Assembly (NCBI GenBank): GCA_002293455.1
Contig: DBDH01000109.1
Span: 1 to 21,514 of the forward strand
DNA from: Treponema sp. UBA937
GTDB taxonomy: Bacteria; Spirochaetota; Spirochaetia; Treponematales; Breznakiellaceae
Length of the DNA: 21,514 nt
Reading direction: 5' to 3'
Position 1 is the first letter of the stretch. Each line of letters starts with the position of its first letter. A program made the position numbers and the translations under genes. Shown here in pieces: positions 6,833-15,550 of this stretch. The notes beneath the pieces were generated by a model. It was given only the letters and a program-made list of their open reading frames with translations, did not search any database and was not told where the DNA came from.

Positions 6833-9388
6833 ATGATGAAAGTTTTGTCGGGAAAGGCAGACAAACCGTTATATAGACAGATTTTATTTGCCGCGCTCGC
6901 TTTTGCCGCTATGGTAGCGTTAAGTTATGCTTTTATGAGTTCAATTGTCCGAAGAAACCTCATTCGTAATGTAAACAGCGTACTTGATTTTGCGCAAAGC
7001 CGCGTCTCCTCGGATATGGGTGATGACAGCTCGATACTGAATAATTTTTCAGAAGCGGTCAGAGATATGGTTTTAAGCGGAGTTTCTGCCGATGCCATCA
7101 AAGAATACATTAATGATATTACGTATTACGTTCATAGACTTGGCGCGAATGCCTTGGATATTAAGGGCTTTTACGGCTATTTTGAAAGCCTGCCCGGCGG
7201 ACCTGTATTGATTTACAGCGACTATTGGCCCGTTTCGGAAAATTCGCTGCCTGTGGAATCCTATTGGTATCAGGCGGCAGTTAAGGCTGGCGGCGATATT
7301 ATCGGAACGGTTCCTTATATAAACGAGACGCACGGAATATTATTTACCTACGCAAAATGCATATTTGACGGTGAAGGCCGAAGGCTTGGTGTTATTTGCA
7401 TCGATGTAACTCTTAATATAATAGGGCAGGAAGTTGTCAATACCGCTTTAAATCAGGGAAGTTACGGAATTCTGGCAAACCAGGAATTCCTCATCTTGTC
7501 ACATCCAAATAAAGATTTTGAAGGATTGTATATCCATAATCCCTTAGTTCCGCTGTCTCAAAAAATTGCGGGCGATCTTGCAAACGGGTACGAAGTCTTT
7601 GAAGAAACCATGACAAGTTATAAAGATGAGGCCGCTGTCGTTTTTTTCAGGAAATTGCCGAATGACTGGTATTTAGGGATTGTAACCCCAAAAGATCAAT
7701 TTTATCGGAACACAAAGCTGATGGGGGTAATCCTTACTTTGTTGGGAGCGGCGTTTGGAATAATCTTAATCTATATACTTATCCGCATCGATGCGGCGCG
7801 GGTTAAGTCTGATGAAGAAAGCCGGCAAAAGAGCATGTTCCTCGCAAATATGAGCCATGAAATCCGCACCCCGATAAACGCGATTGTCGGGATGACCTCT
7901 ATCGGAAAAGTTTCCGGTGTTCTGGAACGTAAAAATTATTGTTTCTCAAAGATTGATGACGCGTCCCGGCATCTTTTAGGTGTTATCAACGACATTTTAG
8001 ATATATCTAAAATCGAAGCGAATAAGATTGAGCTTTCTCCGGTAGAGTTTAACTTTGAAAAGATGCTTCAGCAGGTTGTTAATGTTGTCAACTTCCGTGT
8101 TGATGAAAAATACCAAAAGCTGACGGTACACATCGATAAAGAAATCCCCAAAATTCTTTATGCTGATGATCAAAGATTTTCACAGATAGTAACAAACCTG
8201 CTCAGCAATGCGGTCAAATTTACTCCAGAAGAAGGGATCATTGATCTTGACGCGGAGCTGGTGGATGAAAAAGACGGCGAATATACCATAAAAATAGCTG
8301 TTACTGATAACGGAATTGGAATTAGTCCGGAGCAGCAGAAAAATTTATTTCAATCATTCCAGCAGGCTGAATCTTCTATGACGCGCAAATTCGGAGGAAC
8401 GGGGCTTGGACTTGCTATTTCTAAGAACATTGTAGAAATGATGGGCGGTAAGATTTGGGTTGAATCGGAATTGGGAAAAGGCGCGGTTTTTGCGTTCACC
8501 GTAAAAGTAAAAAAGGGAGATGATTTCAATTTCAACCTTGGTTATCAGGGAATAAATTGGAGTAATATCCGCATTCTTACTATCGATGACGATCTTGATA
8601 TTTTGGTATATTTTCGGGAAATTGTATCGAGTTTTGGCGCTCATTGTGATGTTGCCAAGGATGCGGAAGAAGCGCTGCGCTTTATCGAAGAGAACGGCGA
8701 TTATAATATTTATTTTGTCGATTTAAAAATGCCGGATATTGACGGAATAAGTTTGACAAAAGAGATTAGGGCAAAAGAAAAAAATCCCGACAATTCTATT
8801 GTCATTATGATTTCGTCTGCTGACTTGAGTGCCATTGAAGTTGAAGCGAGAAAAGCAGGCGTAAATAGGTTCCTCTTGAAGCCGCTTTTTCCCTCATCAA
8901 TTTCCGACGTTATCAGCGAGTGCATCGGCATTGTCAATACAAAAATAGAAACGCCTCCTTTGGATGTTAACGGTATCTTTGAAGGATGTCATATTCTGTT
9001 TGCGGAAGATATCGACATAAACCGCGAAATCGTTATGGCGCTGCTTGAACCAACCGGGATTCGCGTTGACTGTGCTGAAAACGGCACGGAAGCGGTCCGT
9101 ATGTTCTGCAAGAATCCGGAAAGATACGATCTTATATTTATGGATGTGCAGATGCCGGAAATGGATGGGTATGAAGCAACACGGCAGATCAGGTCTCTGA
9201 ATGATATTCCGAAGGCAAATACAGTTCCCATCATCGCAATGACCGCAAACGTCTTTAAAGAGGATATTGCAAATTGCTATACCGCCGGAATGAACGGCCA
9301 CTTAGGCAAGCCGCTTGATATAAATGATATGCTGCAGATGATGTTAAGGTATATAAAACCCAAGCGGAAAGCGATACCAAGCGATTAA
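6833..9388 (+). CDS. Hybrid sensor histidine kinase with two receiver domains
   Basis: An 851-residue inner-membrane kinase. A first transmembrane helix (about 17-37) and a second (about 296-318) flank a roughly 255-residue extracytoplasmic domain resembling dCache sensors, with features such as SYWYQAAVKAGG and 'LGVICIDVTL'. No HAMP domain separates the second helix from HisKA. The phospho-acceptor is His342 in SHEIRTP. The ATPase domain shows NLLSNAVKF (N459), DNGIGIS (492-498) and FGGTGLGL (520-527). Receiver 1 has Asp630 and Lys683; receiver 2 has Asp771 and Lys826. There is no HPt or DNA-binding output domain, so a phosphorelay partner must be elsewhere. The start has AAGGGAG before two consecutive ATGs; either may be used. 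Ligand unknown. Confidence 0.93.
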   Translation: MMKVLSGKADKPLYRQILFAALAFAAMVALSYAFMSSIVRRNLIRNVNSVLDFAQSRVSSDMGDDSSILNNFSEAVRDMVLSGVSADAIKEYINDITYYVHRLGANALDIKGFYGYFESLPGGPVLIYSDYWPVSENSLPVESYWYQAAVKAGGDIIGTVPYINETHGILFTYAKCIFDGEGRRLGVICIDVTLNIIGQEVVNTALNQGSYGILANQEFLILSHPNKDFEGLYIHNPLVPLSQKIAGDLANGYEVFEETMTSYKDEAAVVFFRKLPNDWYLGIVTPKDQFYRNTKLMGVILTLLGAAFGIILIYILIRIDAARVKSDEESRQKSMFLANMSHEIRTPINAIVGMTSIGKVSGVLERKNYCFSKIDDASRHLLGVINDILDISKIEANKIELSPVEFNFEKMLQQVVNVVNFRVDEKYQKLTVHIDKEIPKILYADDQRFSQIVTNLLSNAVKFTPEEGIIDLDAELVDEKDGEYTIKIAVTDNGIGISPEQQKNLFQSFQQAESSMTRKFGGTGLGLAISKNIVEMMGGKIWVESELGKGAVFAFTVKVKKGDDFNFNLGYQGINWSNIRILTIDDDLDILVYFREIVSSFGAHCDVAKDAEEALRFIEENGDYNIYFVDLKMPDIDGISLTKEIRAKEKNPDNSIVIMISSADLSAIEVEARKAGVNRFLLKPLFPSSISDVISECIGIVNTKIETPPLDVNGIFEGCHILFAEDIDINREIVMALLEPTGIRVDCAENGTEAVRMFCKNPERYDLIFMDVQMPEMDGYEATRQIRSLNDIPKANTVPIIAMTANVFKEDIANCYTAGMNGHLGKPLDINDMLQMMLRYIKPKRKAIPSD

Positions 9389-9390
9389 CG

Positions 9391-9436
9391 AAATGAGACT
9401 TCCTCGGAAATTGAATTTTCCGAGGAGCTCTATGGA
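9391..9436. repeat. Dispersed hairpin repeat, copy A; possible bidirectional terminator
   Basis: TCCTCGGAAA (9401-9410) and TTTCCGAGGA (9417-9426) are perfect 10-bp inverted arms around a 6-base loop. The flanks, with AATGAGA on the left and CTATGG on the right, match those of the copy at 15577-15622. It sits between the convergent kinase and permease genes, where a bidirectional terminator is expected, but it has no clear U-run. Confidence 0.65.
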
Positions 9437-9443
9437 AAACAGC

Positions 9444-10664
9444 CTACTTTTTGTTCCTGTTTGCTGTATCAACCCAAACGGCTAAGAGCAGGATTGCGCC
9501 TTTTACGATATACTGTATCATGATGGGCAGATTCATCAAACTCATGCCGTTATCGAGGCTTGCCATAACGAGTGCGCCGATAATGGCGCCGATAGCTGTT
9601 CCGTAGCCGCCGGTGACGCTGGTTCCGCCGATAAAACAAGCCGCAATTGCGTCCAGTTCAAAGTTGACTCCCGCGGCGGTGGTCGCCGCGTTCAGCCTTG
9701 ATGTATAAACAATAGCCGCCACGCCGCACATGGCTCCCATAATGAGAAATACCTTCATGAGCGTTTTTCTGATGTTCACCCCCGAAAGCCTTGCGGCTTC
9801 TACGTTTCCCCCGATGGCATACACATGCCGTCCGAAAGAAGTGCGCGTGGTGATGAGATGCGACAATGCAACAACTACAAGCAGGATCAAAATAGCGTAC
9901 GGGATTCCTCTGTAATCCGCAAAGATAAATCCGGCGGCTGCCATGACCGCAGATAAAAGCACAAGTTTAAGAATCTGAAGCGGCAGGCTTAATACGGTAA
10001 ATCCGTTTTTTATCCTTTTATTTCTTTTCCTTATTTCCATCACAATATACAAAACAATAGCCGCCGCAAAAATGACCATAGTGAACAGATGGAAATCGCC
10101 GGAATTAAAAATATTCGGAATATAATTTTGTCCGATTCCTTTAAACGCTGGGTGAAATTCGCCTATGGTTGCGCCGTTTGTGATCATAAGCGTCAGACCT
10201 TTAAACGCGATTTGGCTTGCAAGTGTTACAATAAAGGCCGGCACCTTTCGGAAGGCAACCCAGTAGCCGTGCCATGCGCCTATCAAAAGTCCCGCGGCAA
10301 TGGTAACGATGATCGCTATAATGATTTCGATTATAGGATTGAGGCCAAGACCGTTTAGCAGCTTAGAACGCGTCATTGTGTATGCAACCAGGGCTCCGAG
10401 CGTACCGCACACAGAACCTGCCGCAAGATCGATGTTCCCTGATACAATAACCATGAGCATTCCGCCGGTCAAGATTCCTGTTGTACACATTTGTACTGAC
10501 AGAATCGAAAGATTTCTTGACGAGATGAAAATGCCGCCTGTCGTGATCGTAAATATGATCCATATTGCGAGGAGTGCCACGATCATGGTGTACTGGCGCA
10601 CATTACCGCGCAGCATCCTGGTAAGTTCCGCAAAAACCGTTGTCTTTCCTGTCTTATTGTCCAT
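9444..10664 (-). CDS. xylH: Sugar ABC transporter permease, XylH/GguB type
   Basis: A 406-residue inner-membrane permease of the ribose/xylose (BPD_transp_2) class that forms the sugar channel. It has around ten hydrophobic segments and family landmarks: 'GGMLMVIVSGNIDLAAGSV' features near residue 70-85, GRHVYAIGGNVEAARLSGVN in the cytoplasmic EAA-like loop, and 'AIAACFIGGTSVTGGYGTAIGA' features near the C-terminal third. The ATG overlaps the stop codon of the ATPase gene by one base (TAATG), so translation is probably coupled. It is last in the operon. XylH and GguB are close relatives, so the sugar is uncertain. Confidence 0.88.
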   Translation of the reverse strand: MDNKTGKTTVFAELTRMLRGNVRQYTMIVALLAIWIIFTITTGGIFISSRNLSILSVQMCTTGILTGGMLMVIVSGNIDLAAGSVCGTLGALVAYTMTRSKLLNGLGLNPIIEIIIAIIVTIAAGLLIGAWHGYWVAFRKVPAFIVTLASQIAFKGLTLMITNGATIGEFHPAFKGIGQNYIPNIFNSGDFHLFTMVIFAAAIVLYIVMEIRKRNKRIKNGFTVLSLPLQILKLVLLSAVMAAAGFIFADYRGIPYAILILLVVVALSHLITTRTSFGRHVYAIGGNVEAARLSGVNIRKTLMKVFLIMGAMCGVAAIVYTSRLNAATTAAGVNFELDAIAACFIGGTSVTGGYGTAIGAIIGALVMASLDNGMSLMNLPIMIQYIVKGAILLLAVWVDTANRNKK

Positions 10665-12202
10665 TATCGTTTTCCTCCTGCAGCAAGGGTCATAATATTT
10701 TCCTGTGTCGCTTCCGAGCGCGGCAATTCACCGGCTATCTTTCCTTCATGTACGACAATAACACGATCGCTCATTCCAAGAATTTCCGGAAGTTCCGAAG
10801 AAATCATGATTATCGTAATTCCCATTTCAACCAAGCGGTGCATGATGGTATATATTTCATATTTCGCGCCGACATCAATGCCGCGCGTCGGTTCGTCAAG
10901 AATAAGCACTTTCGGATTTGTGAGCAGCCACTTTCCAAACACGACCTTCTGCTGATTTCCGCCCGAAAGATTTTGCACAATCTGTTCGACCGACGGTGTT
11001 TTAACTTGAAGCTGTTTTGTCATTTCTTCCACAGAGCTTAATTCCGCGTCGCCGTCTATCAAACCATGAGAGAGCCTTTTATCCAAACTGGACAGCGCCA
11101 TATTCTCGATGATGTTTTCTATGAGTATGAGTCCTTTTCCTTTTCGGTCTTCCGTAAGGTAACTTATACCAGCTTTGATCATATCGCTTGGGGTTCGGGC
11201 GGTAATTTCCTGCCCGTTAAGATGCACTGTACCGGAAGATTTTCTTCCCCACACTCCAAGCAGACTGAGAAACAATTCAGTACGTCCCGCACCCATGAGT
11301 CCCGCAAAACCAAGTATCTCGCCTTTTTTTGCGGTAAAGCTGATGTTGTTAAGCGCGATTTTATCGGGGATTTCCGGATCGTAAACCGTCCAGTTTTTAA
11401 TTTCGAGTGCGGCCTCATTACTTGGAGTATGGTTCGCGGTCGGATATCGCTGCGTCAGTTCACGGCCGACCATCAGCGAAATCAATGTATCTTCGGACAG
11501 TTTTTCGGCATCGTATGTTCCTACGGTTTTTCCGTCAGTCAATACGGTGATCCGGTCCGCAATGCTGAATACTTCATTTAATTTGTGAGAGATAAAAATA
11601 CAGGACATTCCTCTGCCGCGGAATTCCCGGAGCAGATTAAAAAGGGTTTCAGCTTCCGTTTCTGTTAAAGCTGATGTGGGTTCATCAAGTACCAGGATAC
11701 GGCATTCTTTTACAATCGCTTTGGCGATTTCAACCAATTGCTGAGCGCCCATCCCCAGATTCAGCACCAGCGTGTCGGGGCTGATATTAAGGCGGACTTC
11801 TTCCAGTACTTTATAAGCTTTGATAAATGAAGCGTCCCAATCGATAAGGCCGCCTTTCTTTATTTCATTGCCCAAAAATATGTTTTCACAAATATTCATA
11901 TTTTTCAGCAGCGACAGTTCCTGATATATAACCGAGACCTTTGCCTTTTCGCTGTCCTTAATATTGTAAAACGACATTGCCTCGCCGCCGATCCGAATCT
12001 CTCCTTCGTAGGAGTTTACCGGGTACACTCCGCTCAGCACTTTCATCAACGTCGATTTTCCCGCGCCATTTTCGCCGACAAGGGCGTGTATCTCTCCCTC
12101 TCTTACCGAGAAATCCACGTTGTCCAAAGCAACGACACCAGGGAAAACCTTACGGATGTTTTTCATCTCAAGAATATTGTTTTGCTTCAATCCATCACCC
12201 AC
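10664..12202 (-). CDS. xylG: Sugar ABC transporter ATPase, XylG/GguA type
   Basis: A 512-residue protein with two fused ABC domains that powers monosaccharide import. Domain 1 has Walker A GENGAGKST (43-51), a diverged signature LGMGAQQLVEIAKA and Walker B VLDEPTSAL (Asp173, Glu174). Domain 2 has the usual degenerate Walker A, GLMGAGRTE, a canonical LSGGNQQKV (412-420) and Walker B LILDEPTRGID. This asymmetry is normal for the family. The ATG start has AAGGTGG only 3 bases upstream. A TTG four codons further in (12188-12190) has better spacing and may be the real start. It is the middle gene of the transporter trio, 52 bases after xylF with a hairpin between them. Confidence 0.92.
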   Translation of the reverse strand: MGDGLKQNNILEMKNIRKVFPGVVALDNVDFSVREGEIHALVGENGAGKSTLMKVLSGVYPVNSYEGEIRIGGEAMSFYNIKDSEKAKVSVIYQELSLLKNMNICENIFLGNEIKKGGLIDWDASFIKAYKVLEEVRLNISPDTLVLNLGMGAQQLVEIAKAIVKECRILVLDEPTSALTETEAETLFNLLREFRGRGMSCIFISHKLNEVFSIADRITVLTDGKTVGTYDAEKLSEDTLISLMVGRELTQRYPTANHTPSNEAALEIKNWTVYDPEIPDKIALNNISFTAKKGEILGFAGLMGAGRTELFLSLLGVWGRKSSGTVHLNGQEITARTPSDMIKAGISYLTEDRKGKGLILIENIIENMALSSLDKRLSHGLIDGDAELSSVEEMTKQLQVKTPSVEQIVQNLSGGNQQKVVFGKWLLTNPKVLILDEPTRGIDVGAKYEIYTIMHRLVEMGITIIMISSELPEILGMSDRVIVVHEGKIAGELPRSEATQENIMTLAAGGKR

Positions 12203-12213
12203 CTTGCTCCATT

Positions 12214-12240
12214 GAGGGACAAACCCGCCGGCCGTCCCTC
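12214..12240 (-). promoter_or_regulatory. Intercistronic hairpin between xylF and xylG
   Basis: GAGGGAC and GTCCCTC form a perfect 7-bp inverted repeat around a GC-rich 13-base loop, with no U-run after it. In binding-protein transporter operons such a structure often protects the upstream binding-protein mRNA and lowers expression of the downstream genes. That role is inferred by analogy. Confidence 0.6.
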
Positions 12241-12254
12241 GATGACTGCATAAT

Positions 12255-13274
12255 CTACTGAATATCGCTTTCGCTCATGTATCCGCTGTCAATAACAAGT
12301 GTCCGATAATTGTCAGCGTTGACTTCACTTGCGGGGAATCCGATAGTTGGAACATCTTTGAATCCGTTGTTGGCAACAGTGTCGGGATTTCCATTTCCGC
12401 CGTTCACAATATTGATAGCGGCAGCAACAGCGGCTCTTGACATTTGGCGTACATCAAAGAAAACGGTCATGCTCTGAGTTCCTTCAATGATGCGTTTGAT
12501 GGCGTCAGGTTCGCAGTCCTGACCGGTGATGATAGTCCTGCCTGCCAAACCTTGAGCGGCCAAAGCCTGAATCGCGCCGCCCGCGGTACCGTCGTTAGGA
12601 GCGATAACCGCGTCGATCCGGTTGTTGTTATTGGTCAGCGCGTTTTCAACATGCCGCTGAGCTTCGCTTGCCGCCCAGTCTTTGCATTCCTGTTCAGATA
12701 CGATAACATAATCGCCGCTTCGTACTTTTGCCGCAATCGCGTCCATGGCGCCTTGTTTCAAAGGGACGCAAGTCGGATCCTGAGGATCGCCGGACATCAC
12801 AACGATATTCCCTCTTGGAAGATGATTTACAACATACTGCCCCATAAGCTGTCCTATGCGGTACTGATCGAATGTAACATACAAATCTACATCGCAGTTA
12901 AGGATAGGCCTGTCATAAGCGATGACAGGAATTTTTTCAGCATGAGCCATTTCCACGATATTCTTTGCCTGTTCACCGTCAACCGGCGCAATGATCAGAA
13001 TGTCAACGCCCTGTGTAATAAGATTTTCACACTGATTCTGCTGTTTCGCCGCATCATTGTCAGCAATCTGTACAGAGATACTGATGTTCTGTTCAACAGC
13101 TGCCGCTTCAAAATTTTCCCTGTCAAGAACCCAGCGGATTTCACGCTGAGTCGGCAGCGAAACCCCGATGCTGAGCTTTCCGTCATCCTTCTTGCCGCCT
13201 GCCATAACAGGAGCCGCAAGACCAAACACCAACATGGCTGCTATAAGCAGACAAAACATTGTTTTGAGTTTCAT
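12255..13274 (-). CDS. xylF: Periplasmic sugar-binding protein, XylF type
   Basis: A 339-residue secreted type-1 periplasmic binding protein that captures a monosaccharide for the transporter. The start at 13274 is chosen because GAGGAGGG lies 5 bases upstream and a signal peptide follows (KLKTMFCLLIAAMLVFGL, cleavage likely after VMA near residue 25). An in-frame upstream extension to 13511 would run into the kinase gene and has no such support. It closely resembles E. coli XylF in the second lobe: NNNNRIDAVIAPNDGTAGGA, 'ALAAQGLAGRTIITGQDCEPDAIKRI' features and GTQSMTVF. No lipobox cysteine is present at the cleavage site. First of the transporter genes, 31 bases after the kinase. Xylose is possible but not proven. 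Confidence 0.9.
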   Translation of the reverse strand: MKLKTMFCLLIAAMLVFGLAAPVMAGGKKDDGKLSIGVSLPTQREIRWVLDRENFEAAAVEQNISISVQIADNDAAKQQNQCENLITQGVDILIIAPVDGEQAKNIVEMAHAEKIPVIAYDRPILNCDVDLYVTFDQYRIGQLMGQYVVNHLPRGNIVVMSGDPQDPTCVPLKQGAMDAIAAKVRSGDYVIVSEQECKDWAASEAQRHVENALTNNNNRIDAVIAPNDGTAGGAIQALAAQGLAGRTIITGQDCEPDAIKRIIEGTQSMTVFFDVRQMSRAAVAAAINIVNGGNGNPDTVANNGFKDVPTIGFPASEVNADNYRTLVIDSGYMSESDIQ

Positions 13275-13305
13275 AAAAACCCTCCTCAAATATTGTGTTT
13301 CTATT

Positions 13306-14277
13306 TTAAAGCACAATCTTTTGATCATGCTGTAAAAATCTGTTTTTTGCGTATTCAATTCCGCCCAAAACAGGTTTCTCAACGCCGTCATAAAAAACCA
13401 TATTTTCTTTTTGAGCGAGCTCGGCGCAATTTTTGCGGAACGCCGCATTAAATGTTGGGCTGTTATAAAGGCTGCCTGCCATAACAATATCAACCCTTGT
13501 TTCACTGCCAAAACCTAATGTTGCATACACCGCATAAGCAATCTCCGCAACATGAAACGCAGCCTTGTCAACGATGCTCGTACTGTATGGGTCCCCCGCG
13601 TCTGCCATGTTCATGATTGGTTTTGCGGCGCCCGCAATTTCACTTATAGAAATCTGAGAGAGCCGGTTTGGAATTTCCTCAAAAGAGGCCGCTTTATAAA
13701 ACCTCCGCAGTTCTTCAAAAACATCCTGATACTTCCCGTAACCATCGCAATAACGCAGCAGCGCTTTTAACACCTGTATCCCAATCCATCCGCCCGAACC
13801 TTCATCGCTGATGGGACTGCCCCATCCGCCTATCCGAATTTTTCCTCCGTCAACACCGATGCCTGTTGCTGACGACCCTGTTCCGGCAATCATGCAAAGC
13901 CCCGGGGGAATCCCTTTTGAATAAAACGCGAGCTCTGAGTCGTTCATGATGTAAATTCTGTCTTTTGCAACATTGCTTTCCAATGCTATCGAAAAATAAT
14001 GATCATAATCACTCGGCGCGTCGCATCCTGACATTCCCATAACCAATCCCAAAATCTGATCCGCCGTAATTCCGGCTTCATTAAAAATATGTGATATACC
14101 TTTAAGGATGATATTTTGCTCAGATTTAGCGTGCGTAATTTTGTAATTTGTTGAGCCAAAGTCATAAAAACTGCTTGTATCTGCTGTGCAGTCATAAAGA
14201 CAAAAAGTTGTTTTGCTTCCGCCGCCGTCAATGGCAAGGAGATACCCGTTGCTGATGTGCGAAATTCGCTTTGTCAT
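13306..14277 (-). CDS. BadF/NAGK-family sugar kinase
   Basis: A 323-residue cytoplasmic ASKHA-fold ATPase of the BadF/BadG/N-acetylglucosamine kinase group, probably phosphorylating the imported sugar or amino sugar. Visible motifs are the phosphate-1 loop DGGGSKT (17-23), ND at 112-113 as the likely catalytic aspartate, the phosphate-2 loop AGTGSSATG (131-139), GGWGSPISDEGSGGWIG (150-166) and AGSLYNS (267-273). BadF-type dehydratase activators carry an Fe-S cluster with CxxC-type cysteines; I see none, favouring a sugar kinase. The start lies 3 bases after the regulator stop, with CGGGAG about 8 bases upstream. It is not an FGGY xylulokinase, which argues against a simple xylose operon. Confidence 0.85.
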   Translation of the reverse strand: MTKRISHISNGYLLAIDGGGSKTTFCLYDCTADTSSFYDFGSTNYKITHAKSEQNIILKGISHIFNEAGITADQILGLVMGMSGCDAPSDYDHYFSIALESNVAKDRIYIMNDSELAFYSKGIPPGLCMIAGTGSSATGIGVDGGKIRIGGWGSPISDEGSGGWIGIQVLKALLRYCDGYGKYQDVFEELRRFYKAASFEEIPNRLSQISISEIAGAAKPIMNMADAGDPYSTSIVDKAAFHVAEIAYAVYATLGFGSETRVDIVMAGSLYNSPTFNAAFRKNCAELAQKENMVFYDGVEKPVLGGIEYAKNRFLQHDQKIVL

Positions 14278-14280
14278 AAT

Positions 14281-15396
14281 TCAAACTCCCGAATTGGAAA
14301 TAAGCTGGATGTTAGTTACTATCTTGCTTCGGCAGTTTAGTACCAAGCCGTTAACGCCGGTATCATCACTTTTGTCATATATAACTTCCGGCATACTGCT
14401 TTTTGGCGCATACAACGGTATTTTTTCTTTGATAAGATCGACAAGTTCCGGGCTGAACAACTCGCCGCCGAATACGATAGCGTCGGGGTTAAGAATCGCA
14501 ATATAATTTGCGGAGGCCGCGGAAAAAATATCCGCAACCTTGCTTCGTTGCTCCGGTTCAACTGTTTTCCACAAACCGGTACTATCAATACCGATATAGT
14601 CCTTCATCATACACTCAAGGTAGCCGCCGTTTGCGGTATAATTCCGCTTTGTAGAAGTTTTTGTCAACGGCGCCATGAATCCGATTTCCCCGGAAAAACA
14701 CGAAGATCCGCGGTAGAGTTTTTTATTCAGTATGATTCCTGAACCCATACCGTTTCCGGTGTAGATGTAAACGATATTATCAAAACGGCCGCTTAGATAT
14801 GTATGATAGTATCCGACCGCCGTAAGATTTACATCGTTTTCAACGCAGATGTCCGTTTCATACTTTTCAGCTAAAGCTTGAGTCAGATTAAAATCTTCCC
14901 ATACATCGATTTTTGGAATGCCTAATAATTGTCCGTCCGGCATAACTGCGCCGGGAATGCCTACGCCAATTGCTTTTACGCCGGACGGAGCAGCCTTTAT
15001 CAGTGTATCAATAGCTTTGCATATGCTGTTCATCGCTGATTTTGCCGATTTCGTATTAAGTTCAAACATCTCTTCATGCAAAGTTTCGCCGGCAATATCG
15101 GAAATGCGCGAACGCAGCTGTCCCCGCTGATAGAATAAAGCAATCAAAGAACCAGATTTTTTATTGATCTCGTAAAGCATGGCTTTCCGTCCGGTACCGT
15201 TTCCAGCTACGCCAACACTGATAATAAAACCGTCTTTTTCAAGGTCATCGACAATCTTATTTACGGTAGGCAGACTCAAGCCGCTCTTCTGCGCGATTGC
15301 AGGTTTGGAAATAGGTCCTTGCTCATAAATGAACTGCTGAATAAGCGAGGAGTTTACTTTCTTTAATATCTGCGGTTTCCCGATACGCTTTTGCAT
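14281..15396 (-). CDS. ROK-family transcriptional regulator (NagC/XylR-like), zinc site lost
   Basis: A 371-residue regulator with an N-terminal winged helix-turn-helix (about 28-58, ISKPAIAQKSGLSLPTVNKI) and a ROK sugar-binding domain. ROK landmarks are GVGIPGAV (144-151), ENDVN (186-190), YTGNGMGSGII (212-222) and GGELFSPEL. In Mlc and NagC, four residues (His, Cys, Cys, Cys in GEIGH...CxCGxxGCLE) bind structural zinc. Here the equivalents are GEIGF (236-240) and YTANGGYLE (253-261), so all four are absent. It is first in the operon and probably represses it until sugar binds. A consensus promoter and AT-rich direct repeats lie just upstream. Confidence 0.9.
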   Translation of the reverse strand: MQKRIGKPQILKKVNSSLIQQFIYEQGPISKPAIAQKSGLSLPTVNKIVDDLEKDGFIISVGVAGNGTGRKAMLYEINKKSGSLIALFYQRGQLRSRISDIAGETLHEEMFELNTKSAKSAMNSICKAIDTLIKAAPSGVKAIGVGIPGAVMPDGQLLGIPKIDVWEDFNLTQALAEKYETDICVENDVNLTAVGYYHTYLSGRFDNIVYIYTGNGMGSGIILNKKLYRGSSCFSGEIGFMAPLTKTSTKRNYTANGGYLECMMKDYIGIDSTGLWKTVEPEQRSKVADIFSAASANYIAILNPDAIVFGGELFSPELVDLIKEKIPLYAPKSSMPEVIYDKSDDTGVNGLVLNCRSKIVTNIQLISNSGV

Positions 15397-15408
15397 TATG
15401 ATTAATAC

Positions 15409-15433
15409 CTTAATTAATAAACTTTCTTAATTA
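15409..15433. promoter_or_regulatory. Direct repeats, ROK operator candidate
   Basis: CTTAATTA occurs at 15409-15416 and again at 15426-15433, 17 bases apart, in an AT-rich stretch at and just downstream of the expected transcription start. ROK repressors bind AT-rich sites near their own promoters. The match is positional, not to a known consensus. Confidence 0.4.
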
Positions 15434-15462
15434 TTATAAGTCTTGTTTTTCCGATTTGTCAA
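15433..15462 (-). promoter_or_regulatory. Consensus sigma-70 promoter of the sugar operon
   Basis: On the minus strand TTGACA (15462-15457), an 18-base spacer and TATAAT (15438-15433): both hexamers are exact consensus. It reads into the ROK gene 37 bases downstream. Such a strong promoter suggests control by repression. Confidence 0.88.
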
Positions 15463-15520
15463 GAAAAAAATTAGAAACAGAGAGTTTTTCTCCATTAGCT
15501 CATCATGTTCAATTTTTAAC

Positions 15521-15546
15521 AAACATGACATACTATTGTCATGTTT
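15521..15546. promoter_or_regulatory. 10-bp perfect palindrome, operator candidate
   Basis: AAACATGACA (15521-15530) and TGTCATGTTT (15537-15546) are perfect inverted copies separated by TACTAT. A third half-site-like CATGTTC lies at 15504-15510. The palindrome covers the expected -35 position of the glycosylase promoter, so a bound dimeric repressor would block it. The binding protein is not known. Confidence 0.65.
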
Positions 15547-15550
15547 AATA

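Noticed and set aside
12444..13451. 335-residue plus-strand open frame
   Set aside because: It lies antisense to xylF, has no family features, no ribosome site, and a composition typical of a shadow frame.
13275..13511. N-terminal extension of the XylF-type protein
   Set aside because: The extension overlaps the kinase gene, hides the signal peptide, and a strong ribosome site precedes the internal ATG at 13274.
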